Source: an uncultured Emergencia sp.
GTDB taxonomy: Bacteria > Bacillota > Clostridia > Peptostreptococcales > Anaerovoracaceae
Assembly (NCBI GenBank): GCA_937997955.1
Contig: CALLDR010000156.1
Span: 1 to 12,542 of the forward strand
Reading direction: 5' to 3'
DNA: 12,542 nt
The translations under genes and the position numbers were made by a program. The stretch's first letter is position 1. Each line of letters opens with the position of its first letter. Shown here one piece after another: positions 6,657 through 12,506 of the stretch. The notes under the pieces were generated by a model, which was not told the origin of the DNA, did no database searches, and saw only the letters and a program-made list of their open reading frames with translations.

Positions 6657-6695
6657 AGGCACATGAAGATACGTTTCCCGTATATCCATGTGCCT
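6657..6695 (-). promoter_or_regulatory. Strong leader hairpin between khpA and rimM
   Basis: The 9-mer AGGCACATG (6657-6665) is the exact reverse complement of CATGTGCCT (6687-6695). Inside, ATACG (6669-6673) pairs with CGTAT (6679-6683) around a 5-nt loop, with a small 3x3 internal loop between the two stems. The structure fills about half of the 84-bp gap and ends 20 nt before the rimM ATG, just upstream of its ribosome binding site. No U-run follows on the minus strand, so a classical terminator is unlikely. It could be a processing site, an mRNA-stability element or a translation-control element that sets rimM-trmD output relative to rpsP. It could also be a small palindromic repeat element. 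Confidence 0.75.
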
Positions 6696-6720
6696 TCGTC
6701 TTGCATGATACTGGTGTGGC

Positions 6721-6963
6721 CTATTTCTCGTCTTCAGAGACGATCTCTACGACCACCTTTTTGTTTTCTTTAGTAGCTGCGGCCTTTACCACGGTACGAA
6801 GCGCCTTGGCGATGCGACCCTGTTTGCCGATCACCTTGCCCATATCATCAGCTGCAACCTGAAGCTGCAAAACACTGCCGTGCTTATCCGTCTCTTCTGT
6901 CACGACGACATGCTCCGGATGGGACACCAGTGACTTTGCAATTGATTCAACTAACTTAGTCAC
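6721..6963 (-). CDS. khpA: KH-domain RNA-binding protein KhpA (YlqC family)
   Basis: This is an 80-residue protein that is essentially one KH domain. The RNA-binding GxxG loop is G46-K-Q-G49 within MGKVIGKQGRIAKALRTVV. KhpA forms a dimer with itself or with KhpB (Jag/EloR) and, in Gram-positives, influences cell elongation, sporulation and small-RNA behaviour. The start is a GTG at 6963-6961; a GGTGA sequence about 7 nt upstream could be a modest ribosome binding site. The gap after rpsP is 17 bp. Placement between rpsP and rimM is the usual Gram-positive order. Length is typical. Confidence 0.93.
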   Translation of the reverse strand: MTKLVESIAKSLVSHPEHVVVTEETDKHGSVLQLQVAADDMGKVIGKQGRIAKALRTVVKAAATKENKKVVVEIVSEDEK

Positions 6964-6980
6964 GTTATTTCACCGCTTTC

Positions 6981-7223
6981 TTATTCAATGATGCCAGACT
7001 TCTTGAACAGACCCTTTACTACATCTGTCGGCTGCGCGCCATTTCCGAGCCATTTCTTAGCCTTTTCATCGTCGATCTTGATGACTGGCGGTTCTGTCAG
7101 CGGATTGTAATATCCGATCTCCTCGATGAACTTGCCGTCTCTTGATGTGCGGGAATCTGCTACAACAACTCTATAAAAAGGCTTTTTGTGCGCACCCATT
7201 CTCTTTAATCTGATCTTTACCAT
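6981..7223 (-). CDS. rpsP: 30S ribosomal protein S16
   Basis: This is an 80-residue ribosomal protein beginning MVKIRLKRMGAHKKPFYRVV and containing ADSRTSRDGKFIEEIGYYNP, the invariant S16 signature. It binds 16S rRNA in the 30S body and aids assembly. The ATG has a perfect AAGGAGG about 8 nt upstream, one of the strongest ribosome binding sites in the window. It is 138 bp downstream of the ffh stop; no convincing promoter was found there, so it may be read from the ylxM promoter. The spacer holds a GC-rich inverted repeat (GCCTGC at 7277-7282 with GCAGGC at 7313-7318) that is not followed by a U-run. Confidence 0.97.
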   Translation of the reverse strand: MVKIRLKRMGAHKKPFYRVVVADSRTSRDGKFIEEIGYYNPLTEPPVIKIDDEKAKKWLGNGAQPTDVVKGLFKKSGIIE

Positions 7224-7361
7224 TATCTTGTTCCTCCTTAGATATTTAATGTTTGTTTTTTGTTGATTTATTTACTGCCTGCGCTGCCGGCTCGTTCTGT
7301 GTTCCGCCCGCGGCAGGCTTGATTATCTTGTTCGACTGCCTTGTCTAATCGCCTCGAGTAC

Positions 7362-8702
7362 TTAGAACAGCCCGCGGAACATCTTGTTCCGCTTCAGAGC
7401 CTTCGGATTGGAGAACTGCTTCACCATCTTCTTCATATCCTCGTATCTCTTGATCAAATTGTTGACCTTGCTGACCGGCTGTCCGCATCCCGCCGCGATC
7501 CGCTTTCTGCGGCTGGCGTTGAGGATGTTGGGATCCTGCCGTTCTTCTTTGGTCATGGACTGTATGATGGCTTCCATCTGGCGGAATTCCTTTTCGCTTT
7601 CCTCCAGATCCACGCTCTTCATCTGCGCCGGTGAAATGCCCGGCATCATCTCCAGGATCTTACCGATGCCGCCCATGTTCTTGACCTGTCCCATCTGATC
7701 CAGAAAATCCTCCAGGGTGAACTGGTTTTTCTTCAGCTTCTTTTCCAGCTCTTCGGCCTTCTCTTCATCGTAAGCAGCTTCTGCCTTTTCGATGAGGGAA
7801 AGCATATCGCCCATGCCGAGGATCCGGCTCGCCATCCGCTCCGGGTGGAACGGTTCCAGCGCGTCGAACTTTTCGCCGACACCCATGAATTTGATCGGCT
7901 TGCCTGTCACCTTCTTGGCCGACAGGGCCGCGCCGCCCCGAGAATCGCCGTCCATCTTGGTCATGACGATGCCGTCCACGCCCAGCTTCTCGTTGAAGCC
8001 TTCGGCCACGTTGACCGCGTCCTGACCTGTCAGGGCGTCGACCACCAGCAGGATCTCGTGAGGCCGGACTTCTTTTTTGATGTCCACCAGCTCATCCATC
8101 AGAGCCTCGTCGATCTGCAGCCGTCCGGCCGTATCGACGATGAGGACGTCAAAGCCCTTCTTTTCGGCTTCTTTTCTGGCCTCTTTGGCGATCTTCGCCG
8201 GCTCTCTGCTCTCCCGCATGGTGAACACCGGCGTGTTGACGGCCTTTCCCACTACCTCCAGCTGGTCGATGGCCGCCGGCCGGTAGACGTCGCAGGCGCA
8301 GAGCATCGGCTTCTTGCCGTGCTGCTTCAGGTAGTTGGCCAGCTTGCCGCAGGTGGTCGTCTTACCGGTACCCTGCAGACCCACCATCATGATGGTGGTA
8401 AAGCCAGACGGGGAATAGGTCAGCTTGCTGCCTGTGCCTCCCATCAGGTCCACCAGCTCCTGGTTGACGATCTTGATGATCTGCTGGGCCGGCGTCAGGC
8501 TTTCCAGGACCTCGGCCCCCAGGCACTTTTCTTTGACGTCGCTGACAAAGCCTTTTACCACTTTGAAGTTGACGTCGGCTTCCAGCAGGGCCAGCTTCAC
8601 TTCCCGCATGGCGTCGTTGATATCCGCCTCGGTCAGCACGCCTTTGCCTTTCAGCTTTTTAAACGCGTTCTGTAATTTATCTGATAAGCTTTCAAATGCC
8701 AT
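7362..8702 (-). CDS. ffh: Signal recognition particle protein Ffh (SRP54)
   Basis: This is a 446-residue SRP GTPase that binds SRP RNA and signal sequences and delivers ribosome-nascent chains to FtsY at the membrane. An N-domain helical bundle (about 1-95) is followed by the G-domain with GLQGTGKTT (108-116, P-loop), DVYRPAA (138-144), DTAGR (190-194) and TKMDGDSRGG (248-257). The methionine-rich M-domain starts near FTLEDFLDQM (328-337) and carries the RNA-binding SRRKRIAAGCG (397-407). Length is normal. The ATG follows AGAGGT at about 9 nt. It is 187 bp after ylxM on the same strand; that spacer is GC-rich and shows no gene or terminator, only a near-repeat CGGGCSCATCGG at 8796 and 8831. 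Confidence 0.97.
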   Translation of the reverse strand: MAFESLSDKLQNAFKKLKGKGVLTEADINDAMREVKLALLEADVNFKVVKGFVSDVKEKCLGAEVLESLTPAQQIIKIVNQELVDLMGGTGSKLTYSPSGFTTIMMVGLQGTGKTTTCGKLANYLKQHGKKPMLCACDVYRPAAIDQLEVVGKAVNTPVFTMRESREPAKIAKEARKEAEKKGFDVLIVDTAGRLQIDEALMDELVDIKKEVRPHEILLVVDALTGQDAVNVAEGFNEKLGVDGIVMTKMDGDSRGGAALSAKKVTGKPIKFMGVGEKFDALEPFHPERMASRILGMGDMLSLIEKAEAAYDEEKAEELEKKLKKNQFTLEDFLDQMGQVKNMGGIGKILEMMPGISPAQMKSVDLEESEKEFRQMEAIIQSMTKEERQDPNILNASRRKRIAAGCGQPVSKVNNLIKRYEDMKKMVKQFSNPKALKRNKMFRGLF

Positions 8703-8889
8703 GTGATATACCTCTTAGTCGAATTGCTGATGTTTCACACGCCGCGGCCTCTTGCCTTTGGGACACCGCCGGACGGACACCCTTTGCTGTCTCCCCGGGC
8801 GCATCGGACGGCTCATCTTCGTGAAACCGCCGGGCCCATCGGGCTGTCTGTCTCCGCGGACCTGCCGGTGATGTCTGCCTGCCGGGCGG

Positions 8890-9249
8890 TCAGTCTTCTT
8901 CGAGACCGCTGATGACGGCTTTGATCTCGGACAGGGACCCGGTCAGCGCCTCGTCGCCGGCATAGCGCGCGCTGAGATCGTCCAGCATCCTGTCGATCTT
9001 CCGGAAGGCTTCGCCGGACCTGAGGAACCGGGACACCAGCCCCAGCTTTTCCTCGTATTCCGCCAGCGATTTCTCCGCTGTCTTCAGGGATTCGTAAACT
9101 GCCGACCGGGAGATCCCGAATTCTTCGGCGATCTCGCTCAGGGACAGGTTTTCTTCGTGATACAGCTCCATGACCTGCTGTTTCCGCCTGGTCAAAAGCT
9201 GACCGTAAAAGTCATATAGGAGACTGGCCTGTGTTATCTTGTCTATCAT
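8890..9249 (-). CDS. ylxM: YlxM-family helix-turn-helix protein, SRP operon
   Basis: This is a 119-residue protein with a sigma-70-region-4-like helix-turn-helix at about 34-60 (LSLSEIAEEFGISRSAVYESL). Upstream is the family motif LLYDFYGQLLTRRKQQVMELYHEEN. YlxM is almost always next to ffh in Gram-positives and is reported to associate with the SRP; a DNA-binding role has been proposed from the fold but is not shown by this sequence. The C-terminal 60 residues are helical and charged. The ATG is preceded by AAAGAGG, but about 14 nt away, so translation initiation may be modest. It is the first gene after the promoter at 9350-9378 and is the natural candidate for autoregulation through the palindromes there, which is an inference. 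Confidence 0.93.
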   Translation of the reverse strand: MIDKITQASLLYDFYGQLLTRRKQQVMELYHEENLSLSEIAEEFGISRSAVYESLKTAEKSLAEYEEKLGLVSRFLRSGEAFRKIDRMLDDLSARYAGDEALTGSLSEIKAVISGLEED

Positions 9250-9320
9250 TTACTTTCTGAAATCCTCTTTTTGAATTCTCGTTGAATTCCCCGCGGCTAT
9301 GGTTGTGGCCGCAGCCGCTT

Positions 9321-9342
9321 TGTCAAGGCGCAAACCCTGACA
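9321..9342. promoter_or_regulatory. Palindrome A (proximal operator candidate) downstream of the ylxM promoter
   Basis: TGTCAAGG-N6-CCCTGACA is an inverted repeat with 7 of 8 complementary arm positions. It falls at about +1 to +23 of the predicted ylxM transcript. In the minus-strand RNA it also forms an 8-bp stem (one G-U pair) with the 6-nt loop UUUGCG, so it could act as DNA or as RNA. It shares its outer TGTCAAGG and CTGACA with palindrome B. Confidence 0.7.
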
Positions 9343-9349
9343 CCGTAAT

Positions 9350-9378
9350 AGTGTAGCATATGGAAGAGACTCTGTCAA
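9350..9378 (-). promoter_or_regulatory. Sigma-A promoter for ylxM-ffh(-rpsP...)
   Basis: On the minus strand a consensus -35 TTGACA (9378-9373) is separated by exactly 17 nt from -10 TACACT (9355-9350), which is preceded by TGC, an extended -10. The start of transcription is predicted near 9343, giving a leader of about 95 nt to the ylxM ATG. It is flanked by two matching palindromes: one contains the -35 hexamer, the other begins at about the start site. It lies downstream of the transglutaminase gene on the same strand. Confidence 0.85.
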
Positions 9379-9394
9379 GGGTTTTTACCTGACA
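9373..9394. promoter_or_regulatory. Palindrome B (distal operator candidate) overlapping the -35 of the ylxM promoter
   Basis: TGTCAAGG-N6-ACCTGACA has the same TGTCA-N12-TGACA architecture and 22-bp length as palindrome A. Its first six bases are the complement of the -35 TTGACA, so a protein bound here would block RNA polymerase. Start-to-start distance to palindrome A is 52 bp, close to five turns of B-DNA, which would place both sites on the same face. Confidence 0.7.
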
Positions 9395-9421
9395 AAGTTG
9401 TTTCTTTCTGCGCGTTCTGTG

Positions 9422-9439
9422 CGCGCTGTACGCGCTGTA
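9422..9439. repeat. Two 9-bp tandem repeats in the transglutaminase-ylxM spacer
   Basis: CGCGCTGTA occurs twice in direct succession, and a degenerate CGCGTTCTG lies just before (9411-9419). The stretch also forms small inverted repeats (TGTAC/GTACA), and CTTTC (9404-9408) with GAAAG (9443-9447) frames it. On the minus strand this would be in the 3' region of the transglutaminase transcript, but no U-run follows, so it cannot be called a terminator. Confidence 0.5.
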
Positions 9440-9487
9440 CACGAAAGTTTCTGCGGCTGCTCACGGCGGCGTTTGGCGGGCTGCAGG

Positions 9488-10810
9488 CTACAGACCTTTT
9501 CCGAAGATGTTGTAGGTCACATGGGAGGTTGCCATCTGCTCCGGTGTCGGGTCAAAGTAGATGTAGTTGGTCACGCCTGTATAGCTCCACTTGCCGGTCT
9601 TGCTGTTCCAGCGGTTGCCGTTGCCCGGCGTCGGATCCACGATGATCCACCTGCCGTCAACGTAGACCTCAGCCCACCAATGGTCTACCTTAGATATGTC
9701 CTTTTCATTGGACCAGTTATAGTATCTGTCTGTGCCCATGCTGATATGATGTCCGTTTACTACCCGCGCCGGAATCCCCTCTGCTCTTGCCAGCGCCACT
9801 ACGATAGCCGCGTTGCCTACGCACACCGTAGCCATTTTGCCGCCGGAGCTGTTTGCGGATTTCTTTTTGTTTCTCATATTGTACAGATTTCTGTACGGGT
9901 CCAGGTACTGGTTTTTCTTGGTGGCAAAGGCCACGTCGTCATAGTAGCTGTTCTTCGCCACGTATTCGTAGATCTTCAGCGCCTTGTCATAGTCGGACTT
10001 GGCTCCCTTTGTCACAGAATCCGCGACCTTCTTAAAGTAGTTCACCTTTGCTTTGGTCACTTTTGCTGTTTTGCCGGTCTTCGGATCTTTGAACACGAAG
10101 CTGATATCGCTGAGATACTTGTCGGTAAAGCGGCTCGTCTTATACTTGCTGCCCTTGTTTCCTATGGTCTTGTTGGCACTTACGATGGTGTTGAACTTCA
10201 GCAGGCTGGCCTTTCCATTTTTCACGCGGAAGTTGGCGTTTTTGTAAAAGACGATAGAACTGGAGCTGCCCGGCATGGTGATCAGCAGCACATAGTCTCC
10301 GGAAAGGCTGGAAACGTTCACATCTGTGGAAAAGGCATAATAGCCGTCCTTCTTCTCCGGCGTCACCCGTTTGAGCCACTGGGACTTGCTGGACGTCGGC
10401 GTCACCCGCCTTACATTGATATTAAAGGTCTCTGCCTTGATCGGCGTCTCGCAGACGATGTGCAGCTGGCTGCCCTCCGCGGTCACCTCTACAAAGTTAT
10501 GCTTCTCCTTCATCGCCTCTGAGGACAGCAGCGATGTCGTCTCTACCGGCTTCGCCACCGACTTTACCACAGCAAAAGACTCTGCCGGCGCCAGGACCGC
10601 CATCATGACCGCAAGGATCAAAGCCAGCCGGGCCGTGCGGACGGTGCGGGCTGCGTTGGTTATTTTGGCAGTGCGGGCTGTATTGGCCGTGTGGCCAGTG
10701 TTGACTGTATTGGCCGTGCCGCCGGTACAGGCCGCGCCGGCTGCGAGGGCGGAAAAAAACGGTTTCCTTTCTGCGTTTTGCTTCGATTTCAGCGGATTTT
10801 CTGCTTTCAT
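9488..10810 (-). CDS. Secreted transglutaminase-like (papain-fold) protein with repeat-bearing N-terminal extension
   Basis: This is a 440-residue protein. The transglutaminase-like core is at about 270-395, with the expected triad C330 (in MATVCVGNAAIVVALARAEG), H377 (DHWWAEVYVDGRW) and D392 (IIVDPTPG). The family includes proteases, peptide N-glycanases and cross-linkers; the reaction cannot be assigned. Residues 81-255 look like beta-rich extracellular domains. A hydrophobic segment at 62-79 ending in ESFA-VV resembles a signal peptide with cleavage after A80. It is preceded by an unusually long 61-residue Thr/Ala/Arg-rich region containing 9-residue repeats. The start is supported by AGAGGT 6 nt upstream of the ATG; no other ATG occurs before residue 69. 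It is transcribed toward ylxM and divergent from the ATP-grasp gene. No terminator is visible. Confidence 0.85.
   Translation of the reverse strand: MKAENPLKSKQNAERKPFFSALAAGAACTGGTANTVNTGHTANTARTAKITNAARTVRTARLALILAVMMAVLAPAESFAVVKSVAKPVETTSLLSSEAMKEKHNFVEVTAEGSQLHIVCETPIKAETFNINVRRVTPTSSKSQWLKRVTPEKKDGYYAFSTDVNVSSLSGDYVLLITMPGSSSSIVFYKNANFRVKNGKASLLKFNTIVSANKTIGNKGSKYKTSRFTDKYLSDISFVFKDPKTGKTAKVTKAKVNYFKKVADSVTKGAKSDYDKALKIYEYVAKNSYYDDVAFATKKNQYLDPYRNLYNMRNKKKSANSSGGKMATVCVGNAAIVVALARAEGIPARVVNGHHISMGTDRYYNWSNEKDISKVDHWWAEVYVDGRWIIVDPTPGNGNRWNSKTGKWSYTGVTNYIYFDPTPEQMATSHVTYNIFGKGL
10628..10717 (-). repeat. 27-bp imperfect tandem repeats in the 5' part of the transglutaminase gene
   Basis: Three in-frame units encode TANTVNTGH (32-40), TANTARTAK (41-49) and ITNAARTVR (50-58), followed by a partial TAR (59-61). 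The first two units share ACGGCCAATACAG at their start. The array ends just before the hydrophobic signal segment, so it lengthens the cytoplasmic N-region. The regular 27-bp period suggests slippage expansion of a short coding block. Confidence 0.82.
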
Positions 10811-10816
10811 TCAGTA

Positions 10817-10833
10817 ACCTCTTTTCTATTATA
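10817..10833 (-). promoter_or_regulatory. Possible -10 element and ribosome binding site of the transglutaminase gene
   Basis: A perfect TATAAT reads on the minus strand at 10833-10828, and AGAGGT at 10822-10817 lies 6 nt before the ATG. The -35 at 17 nt would be TGCAAA, a weak match. If this promoter is used, the leader would be only about 10-15 nt. The ribosome binding site call is firm; the promoter call is tentative. Confidence 0.5.
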
Positions 10834-11053
10834 TCTTCTTAATTTATACCTTTGCATCAATCATATCACATATACCATGTTATCTCAACCGACAATTCAT
10901 GATTTTATTCTATTTTCTATCTCTTCTATTTTCTTTCGTTCCGCCGTTCTGCAGCTGCTGCCGCCGCAAGATGTTCTCTATACGCCACGCGCCCAGTGCG
11001 GTCTGAATCGCTATTTGCGGGAATTTGCTGAGTGCTGGACGGAAGTCCAACCA

Positions 11054-11075
11054 GCCTGGCAAACCTTTGCCAGGC
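11054..11075. promoter_or_regulatory. 22-bp perfect palindrome in the divergent region
   Basis: GCCTGGCAAA (11054-11063) and TTTGCCAGGC (11066-11075) are exact reverse complements separated by CC. As DNA it could be an operator; as RNA it would give an 8-bp stem (GCCTGGCA/TGCCAGGC) with a 6-nt loop. No T-run follows on either strand. It is about 92 bp upstream of the -35 of the ATP-grasp promoter and about 220 bp upstream of the transglutaminase promoter candidate. Confidence 0.6.
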
Positions 11076-11166
11076 CCGCCAGATGATTTGACCAGCCTGC
11101 GGAACACGCCGCGGCGGTTTTCATGCGTAGGCCCTGGCGCAGGCCCAGCTCCCGCATCTGTTTTCC

Positions 11167-11195
11167 TTGTTTAGAAATGTAAAGTGTGATATAAT
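11167..11195 (+). promoter_or_regulatory. Sigma-A promoter of the ATP-grasp gene
   Basis: TTGTTT (11167-11172) and a perfect TATAAT (11190-11195) are separated by 17 nt, with TG two bases before the -10 (GTGA-TATAAT). Transcription should begin near 11202, giving a leader of about 60 nt that contains the stem-loop at 11223-11245. The composition changes abruptly from GC-rich to AT-rich just here. Confidence 0.8.
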
Positions 11196-11222
11196 TCTAT
11201 TGTTGCAAATACAAATTGATAT

Positions 11223-11245
11223 TTTAGATCGTGGAGTGATCTAAA
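11223..11245 (+). promoter_or_regulatory. Leader stem-loop directly before the ATP-grasp ribosome binding site
   Basis: TTTAGATC (11223-11230) pairs perfectly with GATCTAAA (11238-11245), an 8-bp stem with the 7-nt loop GTGGAGT. The stem ends one base before the ribosome binding site GGGGGGAGG (11246-11254), which is itself free. The loop carries GGAG, which resembles a second ribosome binding sequence. The arrangement suggests a role in mRNA stability or translation start; no known riboswitch was recognised. Confidence 0.65.
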
Positions 11246-11261
11246 GGGGGGAGGTTCATCT

Positions 11262-12470
11262 ATGGGAGTCATCAAAAAAATTCAAAACAGACTTGCCCAA
11301 AGAGCAAACAAAAAAGCTGAAAACGAGCGATATATTCTCTATGTTTGTCAGGAGACCGGCTGGTCCTTTGAGGAAGCAAAAGCTAAAATGGATCTTGCGC
11401 GGGAAGCCGGCTTCTCCTACAAATACTACGCTAAAAGGAAGATCTGGTCACGGACAAAGAAGCAGCTGGCGCAGTCTCAGCGGAATATCGAGCTGACCAG
11501 AGAGAGAAACAGAGCTGACCGTGAGCACGCTGTGGAAGAGGTCTGCAAAGCGACAGGCTGGTCAGCGTCAAAGGCCCGTGAAAAGATCAAAGAGGCCCGT
11601 CTGAACTGCGGCAGCTCTTTCAAGGACTATTACAAATTCCGGCTCTACGAACACACGCCGGAGGAGCAGAGGACATTCCTGACGCTGAAGGTCTCTGAAG
11701 CCCTGATCTTCAAATACAACAACGATGCCCAGGCTGCCAAGACGCTGCGGTACAAGGGCCGTTTCGCGAAGAAATATGACGATCTGTTCCATCGCAGCTG
11801 GTTCATCAACAAGAATCTTTCCTACGAAACCTTTCTGGAGAAGATCGACGGCGTGGAGGATCTGATCTGCAAGCCGACCTCCTCGACCCAGGGCAAAGGC
11901 GTGATCAAAATTCACTGCGGCAGCGGCGTAACAGATAAAAGAGAGATCTATGACCGCATCACGGGTACGGACAAGCGCATGATCTGCGAAGAATGTATCA
12001 TCCAGCACCCTGATATCGCCGCGTTCAATCCTTCGTCGGTCAATACCATCCGCGTCCTCACCATCGTGGACGACGGCGTCTGCCATCACGTATACGCCGG
12101 TTTTCGAATGGGCTGCGGCGATGTCGTGGACAACTTTCACGCTGGCGGCATCATCGCGTCCATCGACGTCGCCACAGGCGTCACCTGTATGGACGCGATC
12201 AATCTGGACGGCGTGCACTTCCCGACACATCCAAAATCGGGACTTCCGACCCTGGGGTTCCAGATTCCACACTGGGATCAGGTTCTCGCCATTACGGAGC
12301 AGGCCGCCCTTCGCATGGAAGGCGTCGGCATGGTCGGATGGGACGTCGCGGTAACAGAACAGGGCGTCTGCCTCATAGAAGGAAACGCGGAAGCCAGCTA
12401 TCACATCATCCAGCTGCCTTATGTTGATGCCGGCATCGGCATGAAAAAGGTCGTCGAAAGATTTTTGTAA
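11262..12470 (+). CDS. Sugar-transfer-associated ATP-grasp family protein with duplicated N-terminal module
   Basis: This is a 402-residue protein. The C-terminal 240 residues fit the sugar-transfer-associated ATP-grasp family: LICKPTSSTQGKGVIKI (201-217) with K204 as nucleotide-binding lysine, EECIIQHP (243-250), SVNTIRVLTI (259-268), DNFHAGGIIASID (290-302), HPKSG (323-327), and GWDVAVTEQGVCLIEGN (359-375) with metal-binding D361, E373 and N375. ATP-grasp enzymes join a carboxylate to an amine or thiol through an acyl-phosphate; these relatives occur in surface-polysaccharide loci, but the substrate is unknown. The N-terminal part is basic and helical and contains two related 44-residue modules (22-65 and 88-132) sharing VC-x-x-TGWS and YYK. 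GGAGG lies 7 nt before the ATG. It is the first gene of a plus-strand unit continuing past the window. Confidence 0.85.
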   Translation: MGVIKKIQNRLAQRANKKAENERYILYVCQETGWSFEEAKAKMDLAREAGFSYKYYAKRKIWSRTKKQLAQSQRNIELTRERNRADREHAVEEVCKATGWSASKAREKIKEARLNCGSSFKDYYKFRLYEHTPEEQRTFLTLKVSEALIFKYNNDAQAAKTLRYKGRFAKKYDDLFHRSWFINKNLSYETFLEKIDGVEDLICKPTSSTQGKGVIKIHCGSGVTDKREIYDRITGTDKRMICEECIIQHPDIAAFNPSSVNTIRVLTIVDDGVCHHVYAGFRMGCGDVVDNFHAGGIIASIDVATGVTCMDAINLDGVHFPTHPKSGLPTLGFQIPHWDQVLAITEQAALRMEGVGMVGWDVAVTEQGVCLIEGNAEASYHIIQLPYVDAGIGMKKVVERFL

Positions 12471-12506
12471 AACACCTGGGAATTAGAGAGAAGAAAGGAC
12501 CTTTCA

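Larger units (their letters stand above)
10811..11261. other. 451-bp divergent intergenic region
   Basis: The region has two halves. Bases 10811-10930 are AT-rich and hold the ribosome binding site and possible promoter of the transglutaminase gene, and a T/C-rich tract at about 10898-10940. Bases 10931-11160 are GC-rich and hold a 22-bp palindrome (11054-11075), a CGCCGCGGCG palindrome (11107-11116) and several GGCC-rich short repeats. Short open frames cross this half on both strands but lack a ribosome binding site and recognisable motifs. Bases 11161-11261 contain the promoter and leader of the ATP-grasp gene. No RNA gene was recognised. Confidence 0.7.

Noticed and set aside
6657..6695. 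The rimM leader hairpin as a rho-independent terminator
   Set aside because: On the minus strand it is followed by GACATGTAG rather than a run of U, and essential genes of the same operon lie downstream.
8703..8889. The ffh-ylxM spacer as a possible small RNA gene such as SRP RNA
   Set aside because: No SRP RNA core (such as a GGAA tetraloop helix with conserved flanks), promoter or terminator could be seen; only short GC-rich near-repeats are present.
9298..9326. A second TTGACA on the minus strand (9326-9321), considered as another ylxM promoter
   Set aside because: At 17 nt spacing the -10 would be ACCATA, a poor match. The TTGACA is explained as an arm of palindrome A.
9398..10522. A 374-codon open frame on the plus strand opposite the transglutaminase gene
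   Set aside because: The minus-strand protein has a complete catalytic triad and supported start; the plus frame shows no recognisable motif.
10724..10762. A lipobox-like GAAC around C28 of the transglutaminase protein
   Set aside because: The residue at -3 is Gly rather than Leu/Val/Ile and the hydrophobic stretch before it is short; the segment at 62-80 is a better signal peptide.
10910..11107. A 65-codon minus-strand frame in the divergent spacer, considered as a gene relic
   Set aside because: It needs a GTG start, has no ribosome binding site and crosses the 22-bp palindrome; no family was recognised.
11568..12404. A 278-codon open frame on the minus strand opposite the ATP-grasp gene
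   Set aside because: It mirrors conserved ATP-grasp motifs and has no ribosome binding site or family signature.
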